A stretch of DNA of 64,000 bases from an uncultured Prevotella sp. (GCA_934215545.1 CAKQAD010000002.1:1-64000), one strand, 5' to 3'. Positions 18,255 to 26,783 are shown, numbered from the stretch's first letter. The notes: a model not told the origin generated them from the letters alone. Made by a program: numbers and translations.

Positions 18255-18285
18255 TTTGTATTTTCGTTCTTTATTTGTAGCTTTG
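18255..18285 (+). promoter_or_regulatory. Promoter of the nfeD-SPFH operon
   Basis: TTTG (18255-18258), 19 bases, TAGCTTTG (18278-18285), 47 bases before the NfeD start. It is an exact fit to the Bacteroidetes consensus. Confidence 0.8.
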
Positions 18286-18331
18286 CTATAGTAATATTAT
18301 TGTGTAACCTTTAATAATAACAACAGAGTTT

Positions 18332-18781
18332 ATGACAGAATATATTATGCAGCATTTATGGACTATTTGGGCTGTTGTGTCTGCCTTATGTCTGATAATG
18401 GAGCTCACTTCGGGCGATTTCTTTATCACTTGCTTTGGAATAGGAGCATTGTGTGCATTGGCAACATCATTTTTTTGTGTGCCGTTATGGGCGCAGGTGG
18501 TGGTGTTTGCAGTGTTCAGTGTGCTTTCAATATATTTCTTGCGTCCACGCCTTGTGGAGTTGCTCAATTCTAATGCACACCACAGGGTGAGCAATGCCGA
18601 CGCCCTGTTGGGCAGAGTAGGCAAGGTTACGCAAACGATAAAAACTGGCGATTATGGCAGAGTGCAGATTGATGGCGACGACTGGAAAGCTGAATCGGAT
18701 GCCGCTTTCGACATTGCCGAAGGATCAAGAGTGCGCATTGTTGGGCGGGAAAGCATCATCGTAAAGGTGGAACAGATATAA
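18332..18781 (+). CDS. NfeD-like membrane protein
   Basis: A 149-residue short-form NfeD. Two or three membrane helices fill residues 8-70 (WTIWAVVSALCLIMELTSGDFFITCFGIGALCALA, VVVFAVFSVLSIYFL), followed by a C-terminal OB-fold domain (about 85-149) with LLGRVGKVTQTI, GRVQIDGDDWKAESD and EGSRVRIVGRESIIVKVEQ. NfeD proteins pair with SPFH/stomatin proteins in membrane microdomains, and the gene directly downstream is such a partner (62-base gap). The pairing strongly supports the call. Confidence 0.92.
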   Translation: MTEYIMQHLWTIWAVVSALCLIMELTSGDFFITCFGIGALCALATSFFCVPLWAQVVVFAVFSVLSIYFLRPRLVELLNSNAHHRVSNADALLGRVGKVTQTIKTGDYGRVQIDGDDWKAESDAAFDIAEGSRVRIVGRESIIVKVEQI

Positions 18782-18843
18782 TAAAGTTTCCTTGATCTAG
18801 AATTTATATAAACGTAATTTATTAACCACAAAAACAGAAAACA

Positions 18844-19800
18844 ATGGAATTTGTAACAATACTACTTATTGCACTTGTTGTGCTTGCCATTATCTTCGTG
18901 AAGATGGCTGTAGTGATTATTTCGCAGAGTGAGACAAAAATCGTGGAGCGTCTTGGAAAGTATTACGCCACACTTAGTCCTGGTATCAATATCATCATAC
19001 CATTTATTGATAGCGCCAAGACTATTGTCACCATGCGTGGCGGTCGTTATGGCTACACTACAACAATCGACCTGCGCGAACAGGTGTACGACTTCGATAA
19101 GCAAAATGTGATTACAAAGGATAATATCCAGATGCAAATCAATGCATTGCTTTATTTCCAGATTGTCGACCCATTCAAGGCTGTTTACGAAATCAACAAT
19201 CTGCCTAACGCCATCGAGAAGCTCACACAGACAACACTGCGTAACATCATCGGCGAGATGGAACTCGACCAGACACTCACCTCGCGCGACACCATCAACA
19301 CCAAGTTGCGTGCTGTGCTCGACGATGCCACCAACAAGTGGGGTATAAAGGTGAACCGTGTGGAGCTGCAAGACATCATTCCACCTTCGAGCGTGTTGCA
19401 GGCCATGGAGAAGCAGATGCAGGCAGAGCGCAACAAGCGTGCCACCATTCTTACATCAGAAGGACAGAAGCAGGCAGCCATTCTGCAGTCGGAGGGCGAG
19501 AAGACATCAACCATCAATCGCGCCGAGGCACTGAAGCAGCAAGAGATTTTGCATGCAGAGGGTGAGGCACAGGCTCGCATCCGCAAGGCAGAGGCAGAGG
19601 CTATAGCCATTGAGAAGATTACACAGGCGGTGGGTCAGAGCACCAACCCTGCCAACTATCTGCTCGCTCAGAAGTATATACGAATGATGGAAGAGCTTGC
19701 AAGCGGCGACAAGACCAAGACCGTTTATCTGCCTTACGAGGCTACCAACGTGCTTGGAAGCCTTGCTGGCATAAAAGAGCTCTTCAAAGAACAGGGCTAA
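18844..19800 (+). CDS. SPFH/Band 7 (stomatin-like) protein
   Basis: A 318-residue SPFH-domain protein: an N-terminal membrane anchor (residues 2-25), a Band 7 domain (about 28-190) with QSETKIVERLGKYYATLSPGINIIIPF and VELQDIIPP, then a coiled-coil of Ala/Glu/Gln-rich repeats (EGQKQAAILQSEGEK, AEALKQQEILHAEGEAQAR) and a hydrophobic C-terminus. This is the QmcA/slipin type. It likely oligomerises at the inner membrane as a scaffold with the upstream NfeD partner. Length is normal. Confidence 0.95.
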   Translation: MEFVTILLIALVVLAIIFVKMAVVIISQSETKIVERLGKYYATLSPGINIIIPFIDSAKTIVTMRGGRYGYTTTIDLREQVYDFDKQNVITKDNIQMQINALLYFQIVDPFKAVYEINNLPNAIEKLTQTTLRNIIGEMELDQTLTSRDTINTKLRAVLDDATNKWGIKVNRVELQDIIPPSSVLQAMEKQMQAERNKRATILTSEGQKQAAILQSEGEKTSTINRAEALKQQEILHAEGEAQARIRKAEAEAIAIEKITQAVGQSTNPANYLLAQKYIRMMEELASGDKTKTVYLPYEATNVLGSLAGIKELFKEQG

Positions 19801-19811
19801 CATGCGGCATC

Positions 19812-19930
19812 AAAGCATAAAGGTGCGGCTGTTAAGCCGTGCTATTGTGCACTGAGATATGAACCAATCGGAAGTTATCGGCACCATCCCTTGCCCATAC
19901 AGGTGTTAGGGCGGGCAGGTAACTTCCGTT
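19812..19930 (+). ncRNA. Possible structured RNA element upstream of the WecB-like gene
   Basis: Two nested signals: a small hairpin CGGCT-GTTA-AGCCG near 19826, and a 9-bp perfect stem CGGAAGTTA (19869-19877) with TAACTTCCG (19920-19928) enclosing a GC-rich 42-base interior that has its own pairing options (CACC/GGTG, GCCC/GGGC, mutually overlapping as in a pseudoknot). There is no T run, so it does not look like a terminator. It matches no riboswitch I know. The strand is uncertain. Confidence 0.3.
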
Positions 19931-19933
19931 CAT

Positions 19934-19941
19934 TACTTTTG
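19934..19941 (+). promoter_or_regulatory. Possible -7 box for the WecB-like gene
   Basis: TACTTTTG fits TAnnTTTG and lies 92 bases before the ATG, but there is no -33 element. If it is real, the upstream hairpin would not be part of the mRNA. Confidence 0.3.
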
Positions 19942-20032
19942 CAACCCAAGGCATTTTATTGTCAGTGGGTAGCAGCTGTCAGACATATAGTTTCTTGACA
20001 ATAATATTGAGAGATAAAAATCGAATAGCTTT

Positions 20033-21133
20033 ATGAACATATGTATATTTGTGGGCGCACGTCCGAATTTTGTGAAAATAGCGCCGATAGTAAGAGCCAT
20101 AGACAAGATGAATGCTAGTGGTACCGACATCAAGCACTCGTTGGTATATGCCGGCAAAGCCGATGACCCTACACTCGAAGCGTCGCTCTTCGACGATTTG
20201 CAGATGGCGCGTCCAGATGTATACCTTGGTGTAGACTGCGAAAACCTCAATGAACTCACCGGACAGGTGATGTCGGCATTCGAGGGCTATCTGCAAAAGC
20301 ACAATACCGATGTGGTGATAGTGGTCGACGATCTGGCATCTACCATGGCGGCAGCCATCGTAACAAAGAAGCAAGGCATACGATTGGCACATTTGGTGGC
20401 AGGTACACGCTCCTTCGACATAAGCATGCCTAAGGAGATAAACCGCCTTGTCATCGACGGATTGTCCGACCTGTTGTTCACGGCTGGCATAGGTGGCAAC
20501 AGTGCCGCAACAAGAGAAGGCGCAGAGTCGTCGAAGATATATATGGTGGGCAATATTCTTATGGACACATTGCGCTTCAACCACCAACGCCTGCACCGCC
20601 CTGACATCATGCAACAGCTGCATCTTCAGGAGGGTAAATACATAGTGTTCACTCTCAATCGTAAGGCAATCATCGGCAACACCGATGAGTTGCGTGCTCT
20701 GTTGGTGAGCATGATGGCACATGCTGGCGATGTGCCTGTAGTGGCACCACTGCGTAAGTTGGCTGCCACGGCAGTGCAGAAGATAATAGACGAAAATCCG
20801 CTGCTATTCAAGTCGCTGCACCTAACGAGTCCGTTGGGCTATCTTGACTTTGGCTATCTCTCAGCCAACGCCCTTGGTGTGGTAACCGATTCAGGCAACG
20901 TGGCAGAAGAAGCCACATTCAACATGGTGCCATGCATCACACTCAATAGCTATACCGAACATATAGAAACCGTCAAGACAGGTTCCAATGTTCTTGTGGG
21001 CGAAGATCCTGTGCGCCTTGGTGAAGAAATGGCACATATGGCGTGTGGCGAATGGAAACACTGTGGCATACCAGAGCGTTGGGACGGACGCACAGCAGAG
21101 CGTATTGTGCAGACATTGGTAGAGAGACAATAG
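20033..21133 (+). CDS. UDP-GlcNAc 2-epimerase (non-hydrolysing) homologue, divergent
   Basis: A 366-residue GT-B-fold protein of the WecB family, which interconverts UDP-GlcNAc and UDP-ManNAc. Family landmarks are the N-terminal GARPNFVKIAPIVRAI, VVDDLAST (Asp near residue 99), PKEINR (133-138), and TDSGNVAEEA followed by YTEHIETVKTGSNVLVG. Two usual active-site positions differ: the HVEAG motif is HLVAGTR (Val122 for Glu) and the HRxEN motif is LNRKAI (Asn209 for His). The sugar-nucleotide end GGIQEE is GNVAEE. It may be a specialised epimerase or a different UDP-sugar enzyme. No capsule genes adjoin it. Confidence 0.8.
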   Translation: MNICIFVGARPNFVKIAPIVRAIDKMNASGTDIKHSLVYAGKADDPTLEASLFDDLQMARPDVYLGVDCENLNELTGQVMSAFEGYLQKHNTDVVIVVDDLASTMAAAIVTKKQGIRLAHLVAGTRSFDISMPKEINRLVIDGLSDLLFTAGIGGNSAATREGAESSKIYMVGNILMDTLRFNHQRLHRPDIMQQLHLQEGKYIVFTLNRKAIIGNTDELRALLVSMMAHAGDVPVVAPLRKLAATAVQKIIDENPLLFKSLHLTSPLGYLDFGYLSANALGVVTDSGNVAEEATFNMVPCITLNSYTEHIETVKTGSNVLVGEDPVRLGEEMAHMACGEWKHCGIPERWDGRTAERIVQTLVERQ

Positions 21134-21187
21134 CAGTTGTGACAAATCGATCATTATTTTTGTTGTATCACACAAATACTCAAGCTT

Positions 21188-21892
21188 ATGAATAACAAAT
21201 CCATTTGGTGCTCGGCAATAGTTGCCCTGAGCATTGTTGTTCTTGGTCTTTGTATCAAGGGTGGCATTGATAATTTCGCTAATAAAGACCGCAAGGTGGC
21301 AGTAAAGGGCCTTGCAGAAAAGGAAGTCGATGCCGACAAGGTGACATGGCCTATCGTGTCGAAGGAGTTGGGCAACGACCTGCCACAGCTCTACACACGT
21401 CTCGGACAGACACAGTACAAGATACGCCGCTTTCTGATGGCCAATGGCATCAAGGCAGAAGAGATAAGTGTCAATGCCCCAAGAGTGATCGACCAGAATG
21501 CCGACCAATACAGCGACAATCGTCGCGACTATCGCTACAACATCACTTCGGTTATCACCGTTACCTCGCACAATGTAAAGCTGGTGCGCTCTATAATAGC
21601 ACGTCAAGGCGAACTGCTTAAGGAGGGCGTTGCCATTGTCGATGGTGGATATGAAAACCAAGTGAAATACGAGTATGTGTCGTTCACTCAGATGAAACCC
21701 AAGATGATGGAAGAAGCCATAGCCAATGCCGAACAAACAGCGCAGCAATTTGCTAAAAACTCAAATAGCAAACTCAACAAGATTGTGACGGCAGACCAAG
21801 GACAATTCTCTATTGACGACCGCGACCAGTCGACACCTTATATAAAGAAGGTGAGGGTGGTGACCACAGTAGTATATTCTTTGAAAGATTAA
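21188..21892 (+). CDS. SIMPL domain (DUF541) protein
   Basis: A 234-residue protein with one N-terminal membrane anchor or uncleaved signal (residues 5-25) and a SIMPL domain: VAVKGLAEKEVDADKVTWPI, GIKAEEISVNAPRV, YNITSVITVTSHNV, and AIANAEQTAQQFAKNSNSKLNKIV, with the end VRVVTTVVYSLKD. SIMPL proteins are periplasmic and of unsettled function. It precedes the MATE pump by 9 bases and is probably co-transcribed with it. Confidence 0.88.
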   Translation: MNNKSIWCSAIVALSIVVLGLCIKGGIDNFANKDRKVAVKGLAEKEVDADKVTWPIVSKELGNDLPQLYTRLGQTQYKIRRFLMANGIKAEEISVNAPRVIDQNADQYSDNRRDYRYNITSVITVTSHNVKLVRSIIARQGELLKEGVAIVDGGYENQVKYEYVSFTQMKPKMMEEAIANAEQTAQQFAKNSNSKLNKIVTADQGQFSIDDRDQSTPYIKKVRVVTTVVYSLKD

Positions 21893-21901
21893 TACAGGCA
21901 A

Positions 21902-23245
21902 ATGCATAACGAGCAAAGAAACAATTATGAATTCTTGACACAGGCACCCATTTCGCGTGTTATATTCACAATGGCGGTGCCCACGATTGTATCTATGCTC
22001 GTAACATGCCTATATAATATTGTCGATACCTACTTCGTCGGACTGCTCAACACGCAGTCAGTGGCGGCAGTAGGTATCGTTTTTTCGCTTATGTGCCTTA
22101 TACAGGCGGTAGGCTCATTCTTCGGCCATGGTAGTGGCGCTTATATGTCGCGCGAACTGGGTGCACGCCGTATGCATAACGCAAATAGTATGGCAGCAAC
22201 AGGTCTTGCCTATGCACTCCTTGCTGGTGTAGTAATTGCTGCTGGAGGATTGTTGCTGTTGCGTCCGTTGTCGTTATGGCTCGGAAGCACAACCACCATA
22301 CTGCCATATACCGAGCAATACATGTCGGTGATATTGCTGGGAGCACCACTTCAGATAGCATCGTTCACACTCAATAGTCAGTTGCGCATGCAAGGCGAGG
22401 CACGACAAGCCATGCTGGGCATAGTGAGTGGTGTGCTGCTCAATATTGTGCTCGATCCACTGCTTATATTCTGTTGTGGCATGGGGTTGCGTGGTGCTGC
22501 ACTTGCCACTGTTATAGGCCAGGCAGCAAGCTTTGTTATATTATATATAATGTGTAAGCGCAACACCACATCAGGAGTGTCGCTGCAGTGGAAAAAGTTT
22601 TCGGCAAAATGGCACTTGCTGAAAGAAATAGTGTTTGGTGGTTCACCATCGTTATCGCGCCAAGGACTTGCAAGCATTGCCGTTGTGATGCTTAACGTTG
22701 CCGCTGCCAATTATGGCGATAGTGCCATTGCAGCCATGTCTATCGTTAGCAGGGTGACGATGTTTGTGATGGCAATGGTAGTGGGCTTGGGGCAAGGATT
22801 CCAGCCATTCTGTGGCTATTGTTACGGAGCTCATCTTTACGACCGTTTGCGTCATGGCTTCTGGTTTACGGTAAAGACAGGATTTGCTTTTCTTGTAGTC
22901 TTTGCTTTCATAGTGTTCTGTTTTGCCGAGCAAACCATATCCATGTTTAGCAATGATGTTATTGTGGTGGCTGTAGGAAGCACAGCCTTGCGCTGGCAAC
23001 TTGCTGTCTATCCACTCAATGCCTATATCATGGCAGGCAATATGATGCTACAAACCACACGCAAACCTTTGCGTGCCAATATTCTATCATCGGCACGCAA
23101 AGGTATAATCTTCATTCCTTTCATCATTATTATGCCCCACCTGTTCGGACTCATGGGAGTGATGATGTGTCAAGCCGTGTGCGATGTTGTGACGTTTGCC
23201 ATTGCTATACCAATCGTTAGAAGTGCATTCAATGAAATGAAATAA
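21902..23245 (+). CDS. MATE family efflux transporter
   Basis: A 447-residue 12-TM MATE protein. The first half has ISRVIFTMAVPTIVSMLVTCLYNIVDTYFVGLLNTQSVAAVGI, the standard family opening. The second half repeats it (GGSPSLSRQGLASIAVVMLNVAA), and GLGQGFQPFCGYCYGA matches the second-half signature. These pumps export cationic drugs or metabolites using Na+ or H+. The substrate is not predictable. It starts 9 bases after the SIMPL gene. Confidence 0.94.
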   Translation: MHNEQRNNYEFLTQAPISRVIFTMAVPTIVSMLVTCLYNIVDTYFVGLLNTQSVAAVGIVFSLMCLIQAVGSFFGHGSGAYMSRELGARRMHNANSMAATGLAYALLAGVVIAAGGLLLLRPLSLWLGSTTTILPYTEQYMSVILLGAPLQIASFTLNSQLRMQGEARQAMLGIVSGVLLNIVLDPLLIFCCGMGLRGAALATVIGQAASFVILYIMCKRNTTSGVSLQWKKFSAKWHLLKEIVFGGSPSLSRQGLASIAVVMLNVAAANYGDSAIAAMSIVSRVTMFVMAMVVGLGQGFQPFCGYCYGAHLYDRLRHGFWFTVKTGFAFLVVFAFIVFCFAEQTISMFSNDVIVVAVGSTALRWQLAVYPLNAYIMAGNMMLQTTRKPLRANILSSARKGIIFIPFIIIMPHLFGLMGVMMCQAVCDVVTFAIAIPIVRSAFNEMK

Positions 23246-23325
23246 TATATCGATGCATAAATATTGCATATTGTTATATTATTGTGTAATTTATTTTAAA
23301 TTTACAACAAAAACGCCCGAAAAAA

Positions 23326-23355
23326 TTGCAGATTATAAATAAAACCACTATATTT
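23326..23355 (+). promoter_or_regulatory. Promoter of the 37-residue gene
   Basis: TTG (23326-23328), 19 bases, TATATTTG (23348-23355). It predicts a start near 23362 and an 80-base leader. The leader holds GTCTC (23376-23380) and GAGAC (23416-23420), which could pair, and a 9-codon frame at 23405-23434. Confidence 0.7.
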
Positions 23356-23443
23356 GCATTATTAAAAAAGGATGTAGTCTCACATTCCCAAATGGTAATC
23401 TTAAATGATCGGCAAGAGACACTGGTCAGAATAGGAGGGTATT

Positions 23444-23557
23444 ATGAAGAGAACAACAAAGCACACATACGATAGTGAGTCGTATGAGCTCGACAACATC
23501 TACAACGAAAGCGACGACCGCTATGTTCGCGTGGATTCATCCATTTGGTATAACTAA
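23444..23557 (+). CDS. Small protein, 37 aa, unknown
   Basis: ATG at 23444 follows AGGAGGG at a good distance, one of the strongest ribosome-binding sites in the window. The frame ends at 23557 with Trp-Tyr-Asn. The product is polar and acidic: a basic start (MKRTTKH), then Asp/Glu/Ser/Tyr-rich (YDSESYELDNIYNESDDR), with no membrane segment or signal. A consensus promoter upstream and an intrinsic terminator downstream isolate it as its own transcription unit. I do not recognise it; it may be a regulatory or structural small protein. Confidence 0.7.
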   Translation: MKRTTKHTYDSESYELDNIYNESDDRYVRVDSSIWYN

Positions 23558-23634
23558 CCACATTGATTTTGTGCATGTGGTGTGAAGCAAAAAGCAGAAT
23601 TATCACTTACACTTTTTCTCAAGTAATTGGCAAG

Positions 23635-23668
23635 AAAGGCTATGACAACAATCGTCATAGCCTTTTTG
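23635..23668 (+). terminator. Intrinsic terminator after the 37-residue gene
   Basis: A 12-bp perfect stem AAAGGCTATGAC/GTCATAGCCTTT with a 7-base loop, running into five T. It lies about 80 bases after the stop codon. Confidence 0.9.
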
Positions 23669-23736
23669 CTGTTTGTAAACCAATAAACTTGTTTTTAGCA
23701 ACTCGTCAATTATAAATTTTATTATACCTTTGTGTT

Positions 23737-25638
23737 ATGGAAAAGAAAATATTGCCCGTTTTGGGAATGGCATGTGCAGGATGCAGCGCAAATGTGGAGC
23801 GCAAGTTGCGTGCAATGCAAGGAGTTAAAAATGTAGCCGTGTCGTTGCCAGGACGCACGGCAATGGTAGAATATGACGAGCACCTTGTGTCGCCTGAAGA
23901 TATGAAACATGTGATAGACGACGCTGGTTATGAACTCATTATCGACGATGAAACGCGCATAGATGTAATTGAAGTCAATAACTACAGGCGGCTTCTGAAG
24001 CGCATGTCGCTATCGTGGCTGTTCACTTTGCTCACTATGTCGCTATCGATGGGATGGATTAGTGTTGGAAGCATCGATGCAGCCAATCAGACTATGCTTA
24101 TCATTGCTCTGCTCAATCTGGTGTATTGTGGCAGACAGTTCTATATAAATGCATGGAAGCAGTTGCTCCATTGTTCGGCAAACATGGACACGCTGGTGGC
24201 AATGAGCACCCTAATATCCTTTTTGTTCAGTGCGTTCAATACTTTTTGGGGTGCTGCCTTTTGGGGGGTGCGGGGCATAGAATGGCACACATATTACGAT
24301 GCCTCGGTTATGATAATCACATTTGTGCTCACAGGCCGCTGTTTGGAGGAGCGTGCAAAGAAATCAACAGCATCTGCCATACGATTGCTCATGGGGCTTG
24401 TTCCTAAACAGGCGCATGTGGTTAGTGGCGATATGGTTACAGATGTGCCACTTGCTACAATATGCAAGAACGATATCGTTGAGGTGCGTGCAGGCGAAAA
24501 ACTTCCAGTTGATGGCATAGTGACAGAGGAAACAGCCTATATCGACGAGTCGACGATAACTGGTGAGCCATTGCCGGTAGCCAAGCATCAAGGCGATAGA
24601 GTGCTTGCTGGAACAATGATAAAAGAAGGCACGCTGCGTTTTCGTGCCATGCAGGTAGGACAAGACACCATGCTTGCCGGCATCATACGCATGGTGCGTC
24701 AGGCACAAGGTTCAAAAGCCCCAGTGCAACGCCTTGTTGATAAGGTGGCTCTTGTGTTTGTGCCGTGTGTGTTGTTGCTATCGGTAGCAACATTTGCTAT
24801 TTGGATGGCCATTGGTGGCGAGGCGAAGCTGGCAGAAGCAGTACTTTCGGCAGTGTCGGTGCTTGTCATTGCCTGTCCGTGTGCTATGGGGCTTGCCACA
24901 CCTACAGCCATCATGGTGGGTGTAGGTAAGGCGGCAAGCAAGGGTATTCTTGTGAAAGACGCCACTGCCATCGAACAGATGTGCAAGGTCGATGCTATTG
25001 TTATCGACAAGACAGGAACGCTGACAATACCAAATAAGAATATTGACTTCAAGAAAGATGAAACTATAGCCCTCGACCAGCGAGAGCAGCTTAAACCACA
25101 TGCAGCAGAAGCTATGCAGCAACTGAAACATCAAGGCATTGAAGTGTGGATGATGAGTGGAGATAGTGAAAATGCAGTGGCTTATTGGGCAAAAAAAGTG
25201 GGTATAAGCCATTGGCAAAGTGAATGTGTGCCACAAGACAAGGAAGACATTGTGCGCCGCCTGCAGTCTGAAGGACGTTGTGTGGCAATGGTCGGTGATG
25301 GTATCAACGACTCGCAGGCATTGGCATTGGCAGATGTAAGCATTGCTATGGGGCAGGGCACCGATGTGGCTATGGATGTGGCGCAGGTGACACTGATGGG
25401 CAACGACTTGCGCACCATTCCCGAGGCCTACCGATTGTCGTTGCGCACCATTGGCATGATAAAGCAAAACCTGTTTTGGGCATTCCTATATAACGTGGTG
25501 AGCATTCCGTTGGCTGCGGGAGCCTTGCGTCTTATGGGCATCGACTTCCAAATCACCCCGATGTGGGCAAGTGCGCTCATGGCAATGTCAAGTGTCAGCG
25601 TGGTGACGAACAGTCTGCGATTGAAATTCGTTAAATGA
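23737..25638 (+). CDS. Copper-type P-ATPase with a missing or very short N-domain
   Basis: A 633-residue P1B-type ATPase. An N-terminal HMA domain has GMACAGCSANVE (Cys13, Cys16). Eight helices are present. The actuator loop has TGEP (275-278), helix 6 has Cys380-Pro-Cys382, and helices 7-8 have YN (FLYNVVSIPLAAG) and MSSVSVVTNSLRL, the Cu+ signature. The phosphorylation site is DKTGTLT (Asp424) and the hinge GDGINDSQALALAD is intact. The distance from Asp424 to MSGD (Asp476) is only 52 residues. The nucleotide-binding domain normally inserted there, with its HP motif, is absent. Whether it still pumps copper is therefore in doubt. Confidence 0.9.
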   Translation: MEKKILPVLGMACAGCSANVERKLRAMQGVKNVAVSLPGRTAMVEYDEHLVSPEDMKHVIDDAGYELIIDDETRIDVIEVNNYRRLLKRMSLSWLFTLLTMSLSMGWISVGSIDAANQTMLIIALLNLVYCGRQFYINAWKQLLHCSANMDTLVAMSTLISFLFSAFNTFWGAAFWGVRGIEWHTYYDASVMIITFVLTGRCLEERAKKSTASAIRLLMGLVPKQAHVVSGDMVTDVPLATICKNDIVEVRAGEKLPVDGIVTEETAYIDESTITGEPLPVAKHQGDRVLAGTMIKEGTLRFRAMQVGQDTMLAGIIRMVRQAQGSKAPVQRLVDKVALVFVPCVLLLSVATFAIWMAIGGEAKLAEAVLSAVSVLVIACPCAMGLATPTAIMVGVGKAASKGILVKDATAIEQMCKVDAIVIDKTGTLTIPNKNIDFKKDETIALDQREQLKPHAAEAMQQLKHQGIEVWMMSGDSENAVAYWAKKVGISHWQSECVPQDKEDIVRRLQSEGRCVAMVGDGINDSQALALADVSIAMGQGTDVAMDVAQVTLMGNDLRTIPEAYRLSLRTIGMIKQNLFWAFLYNVVSIPLAAGALRLMGIDFQITPMWASALMAMSSVSVVTNSLRLKFVK

Positions 25639-25674
25639 TAAGTTTTCGATAAGTATATATAATGGGCGTTGAGG

Positions 25675-26511
25675 TTATGGATGGTTGCGCATCCAGCGGT
25701 TTTCTACTGTAACCTCAATGCTCATACTGCTATTTACATTATAGCGCACAGTGGCACCAATACGGTCGCCCATATTACCAAGGTCGTAGGCAGAGTAGGC
25801 AGGAAAACCATAGAAGTTGGTGCCAAAACCACCAAATCGGCCATATCCACAACCCATACCATTATACCAATTACCATAGGCGGCATAATTAAGTCGGTTG
25901 TACACATTGTTGGTTATTGATTTTTGGCCGAAAACATAAGCCTCCCAATGGTCGTTGAATCTGTAGCCCAATACGGCAGACAGACCCACGTCATGCCAGT
26001 TGTCGCCAGCATAGTTTACATTGTTAAGATAGCCGCCAATAGCCACCGAGAGTTTTTCGGTTAAGGGTATGGCATACATCAGCGATATGTTCTGACCAAA
26101 GCCTGCACCGCCTCGTGCACCTTTGCCAAACTGAGTGAAGACAGAGGCGCCAAGTTGCATGTTCAAGCCCTTGTGCAATCCCCAGCTATACCAGCCATCA
26201 AAGCAAAGAGGATATCTGCTGATGGTTTGCGGCTGACCATAGCTGTTTAGTTTAGGTAAGTGGAGCGAGTCGCTACTTGCAACATCGTTATAGGCGCCAA
26301 CATCATTGTTCTGCTCGTCGATGGGTTGTGCATCGCGCCATTTGCGCGAATTGCCGCCATATCTTGTAGGCATGATGCGTTGCAATGCCGACTCATCGAA
26401 TTGCGATTGTGCAAAGCCACCGTCCTTATCGTCGTGGGTCTGAGCTTTTGCTGTAGTGGCACAGCACACGAATGTTGTAAGCACTATTATAAGTTTGCAA
26501 ATGATATTCAT
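25675..26511 (-). CDS. Secreted/outer-membrane beta-rich protein
   Basis: I choose the start at 26511 (MNIICKL...), which gives a clean signal peptide ending TAKAQ; an ATG ten codons upstream would spoil it. The mature 258-residue protein has a charged N-terminal 75 residues, then alternating aromatic/Gly strands (WYSWGLHKGLNMQLGASVF, GGAGFGQNISLMYAIPLT, VGLSAVLGYRFNDHWEAYVFGQ) typical of small outer-membrane barrels, and a Gly/Tyr-rich loop (NGMGCGYGRFGGFGTNFYGFPAY). It converges on the P-ATPase gene. Function unknown. Confidence 0.75.
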   Translation of the reverse strand: MNIICKLIIVLTTFVCCATTAKAQTHDDKDGGFAQSQFDESALQRIMPTRYGGNSRKWRDAQPIDEQNNDVGAYNDVASSDSLHLPKLNSYGQPQTISRYPLCFDGWYSWGLHKGLNMQLGASVFTQFGKGARGGAGFGQNISLMYAIPLTEKLSVAIGGYLNNVNYAGDNWHDVGLSAVLGYRFNDHWEAYVFGQKSITNNVYNRLNYAAYGNWYNGMGCGYGRFGGFGTNFYGFPAYSAYDLGNMGDRIGATVRYNVNSSMSIEVTVENRWMRNHP

Positions 26512-26602
26512 ATTCTTTGTCTTCGTTTTTATATAATACAATGAGGCAAGGCAAGTGTCGATTCATAATGAAATGCAGCACCCATTGCAATCTCTTGTTT
26601 TG

Positions 26603-26610
26603 CAAATATA
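26603..26610 (-). promoter_or_regulatory. Possible -7 box for the outer-membrane barrel gene
   Basis: TATATTTG on the minus strand, about 90 bases before the chosen start; -33 not clear. Confidence 0.45.
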
Positions 26611-26718
26611 CGTATTATGAGCGTAACATCTTATTGTTTTCAAACACTTTAACGATATTTTCCTGTTGTATAGCGTTTAGAAAACGATGAGAAAATGCTA
26701 TTTCTCGAAAGATTTCCG

Positions 26719-26726
26719 TAACTTTG
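26719..26726 (+). promoter_or_regulatory. Possible -7 box for the TPR gene
   Basis: TAACTTTG on the plus strand, 57 bases before the ATG at 26784. It forms a divergent pair with the box at 26603-26610. Confidence 0.45.
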
Positions 26727-26783
26727 TATCGTAACATACAATGCGATGTTAGCAATGCTTTTAAATAACAAAATACCTGAACA

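Noticed and set aside
19812-19930. 4.5S (SRP) RNA or a TPP riboswitch
   Set aside because: The SRP GGAAG/AGCAG symmetric loop is absent, and CTGAGA...GAACC lies in the wrong order and context for TPP.
23558-23582. CCACAT/ATGTGG as the terminator of the 37-residue gene
   Set aside because: Only 6 bp and no T run; the 12-bp stem at 23635 with five T is far better.
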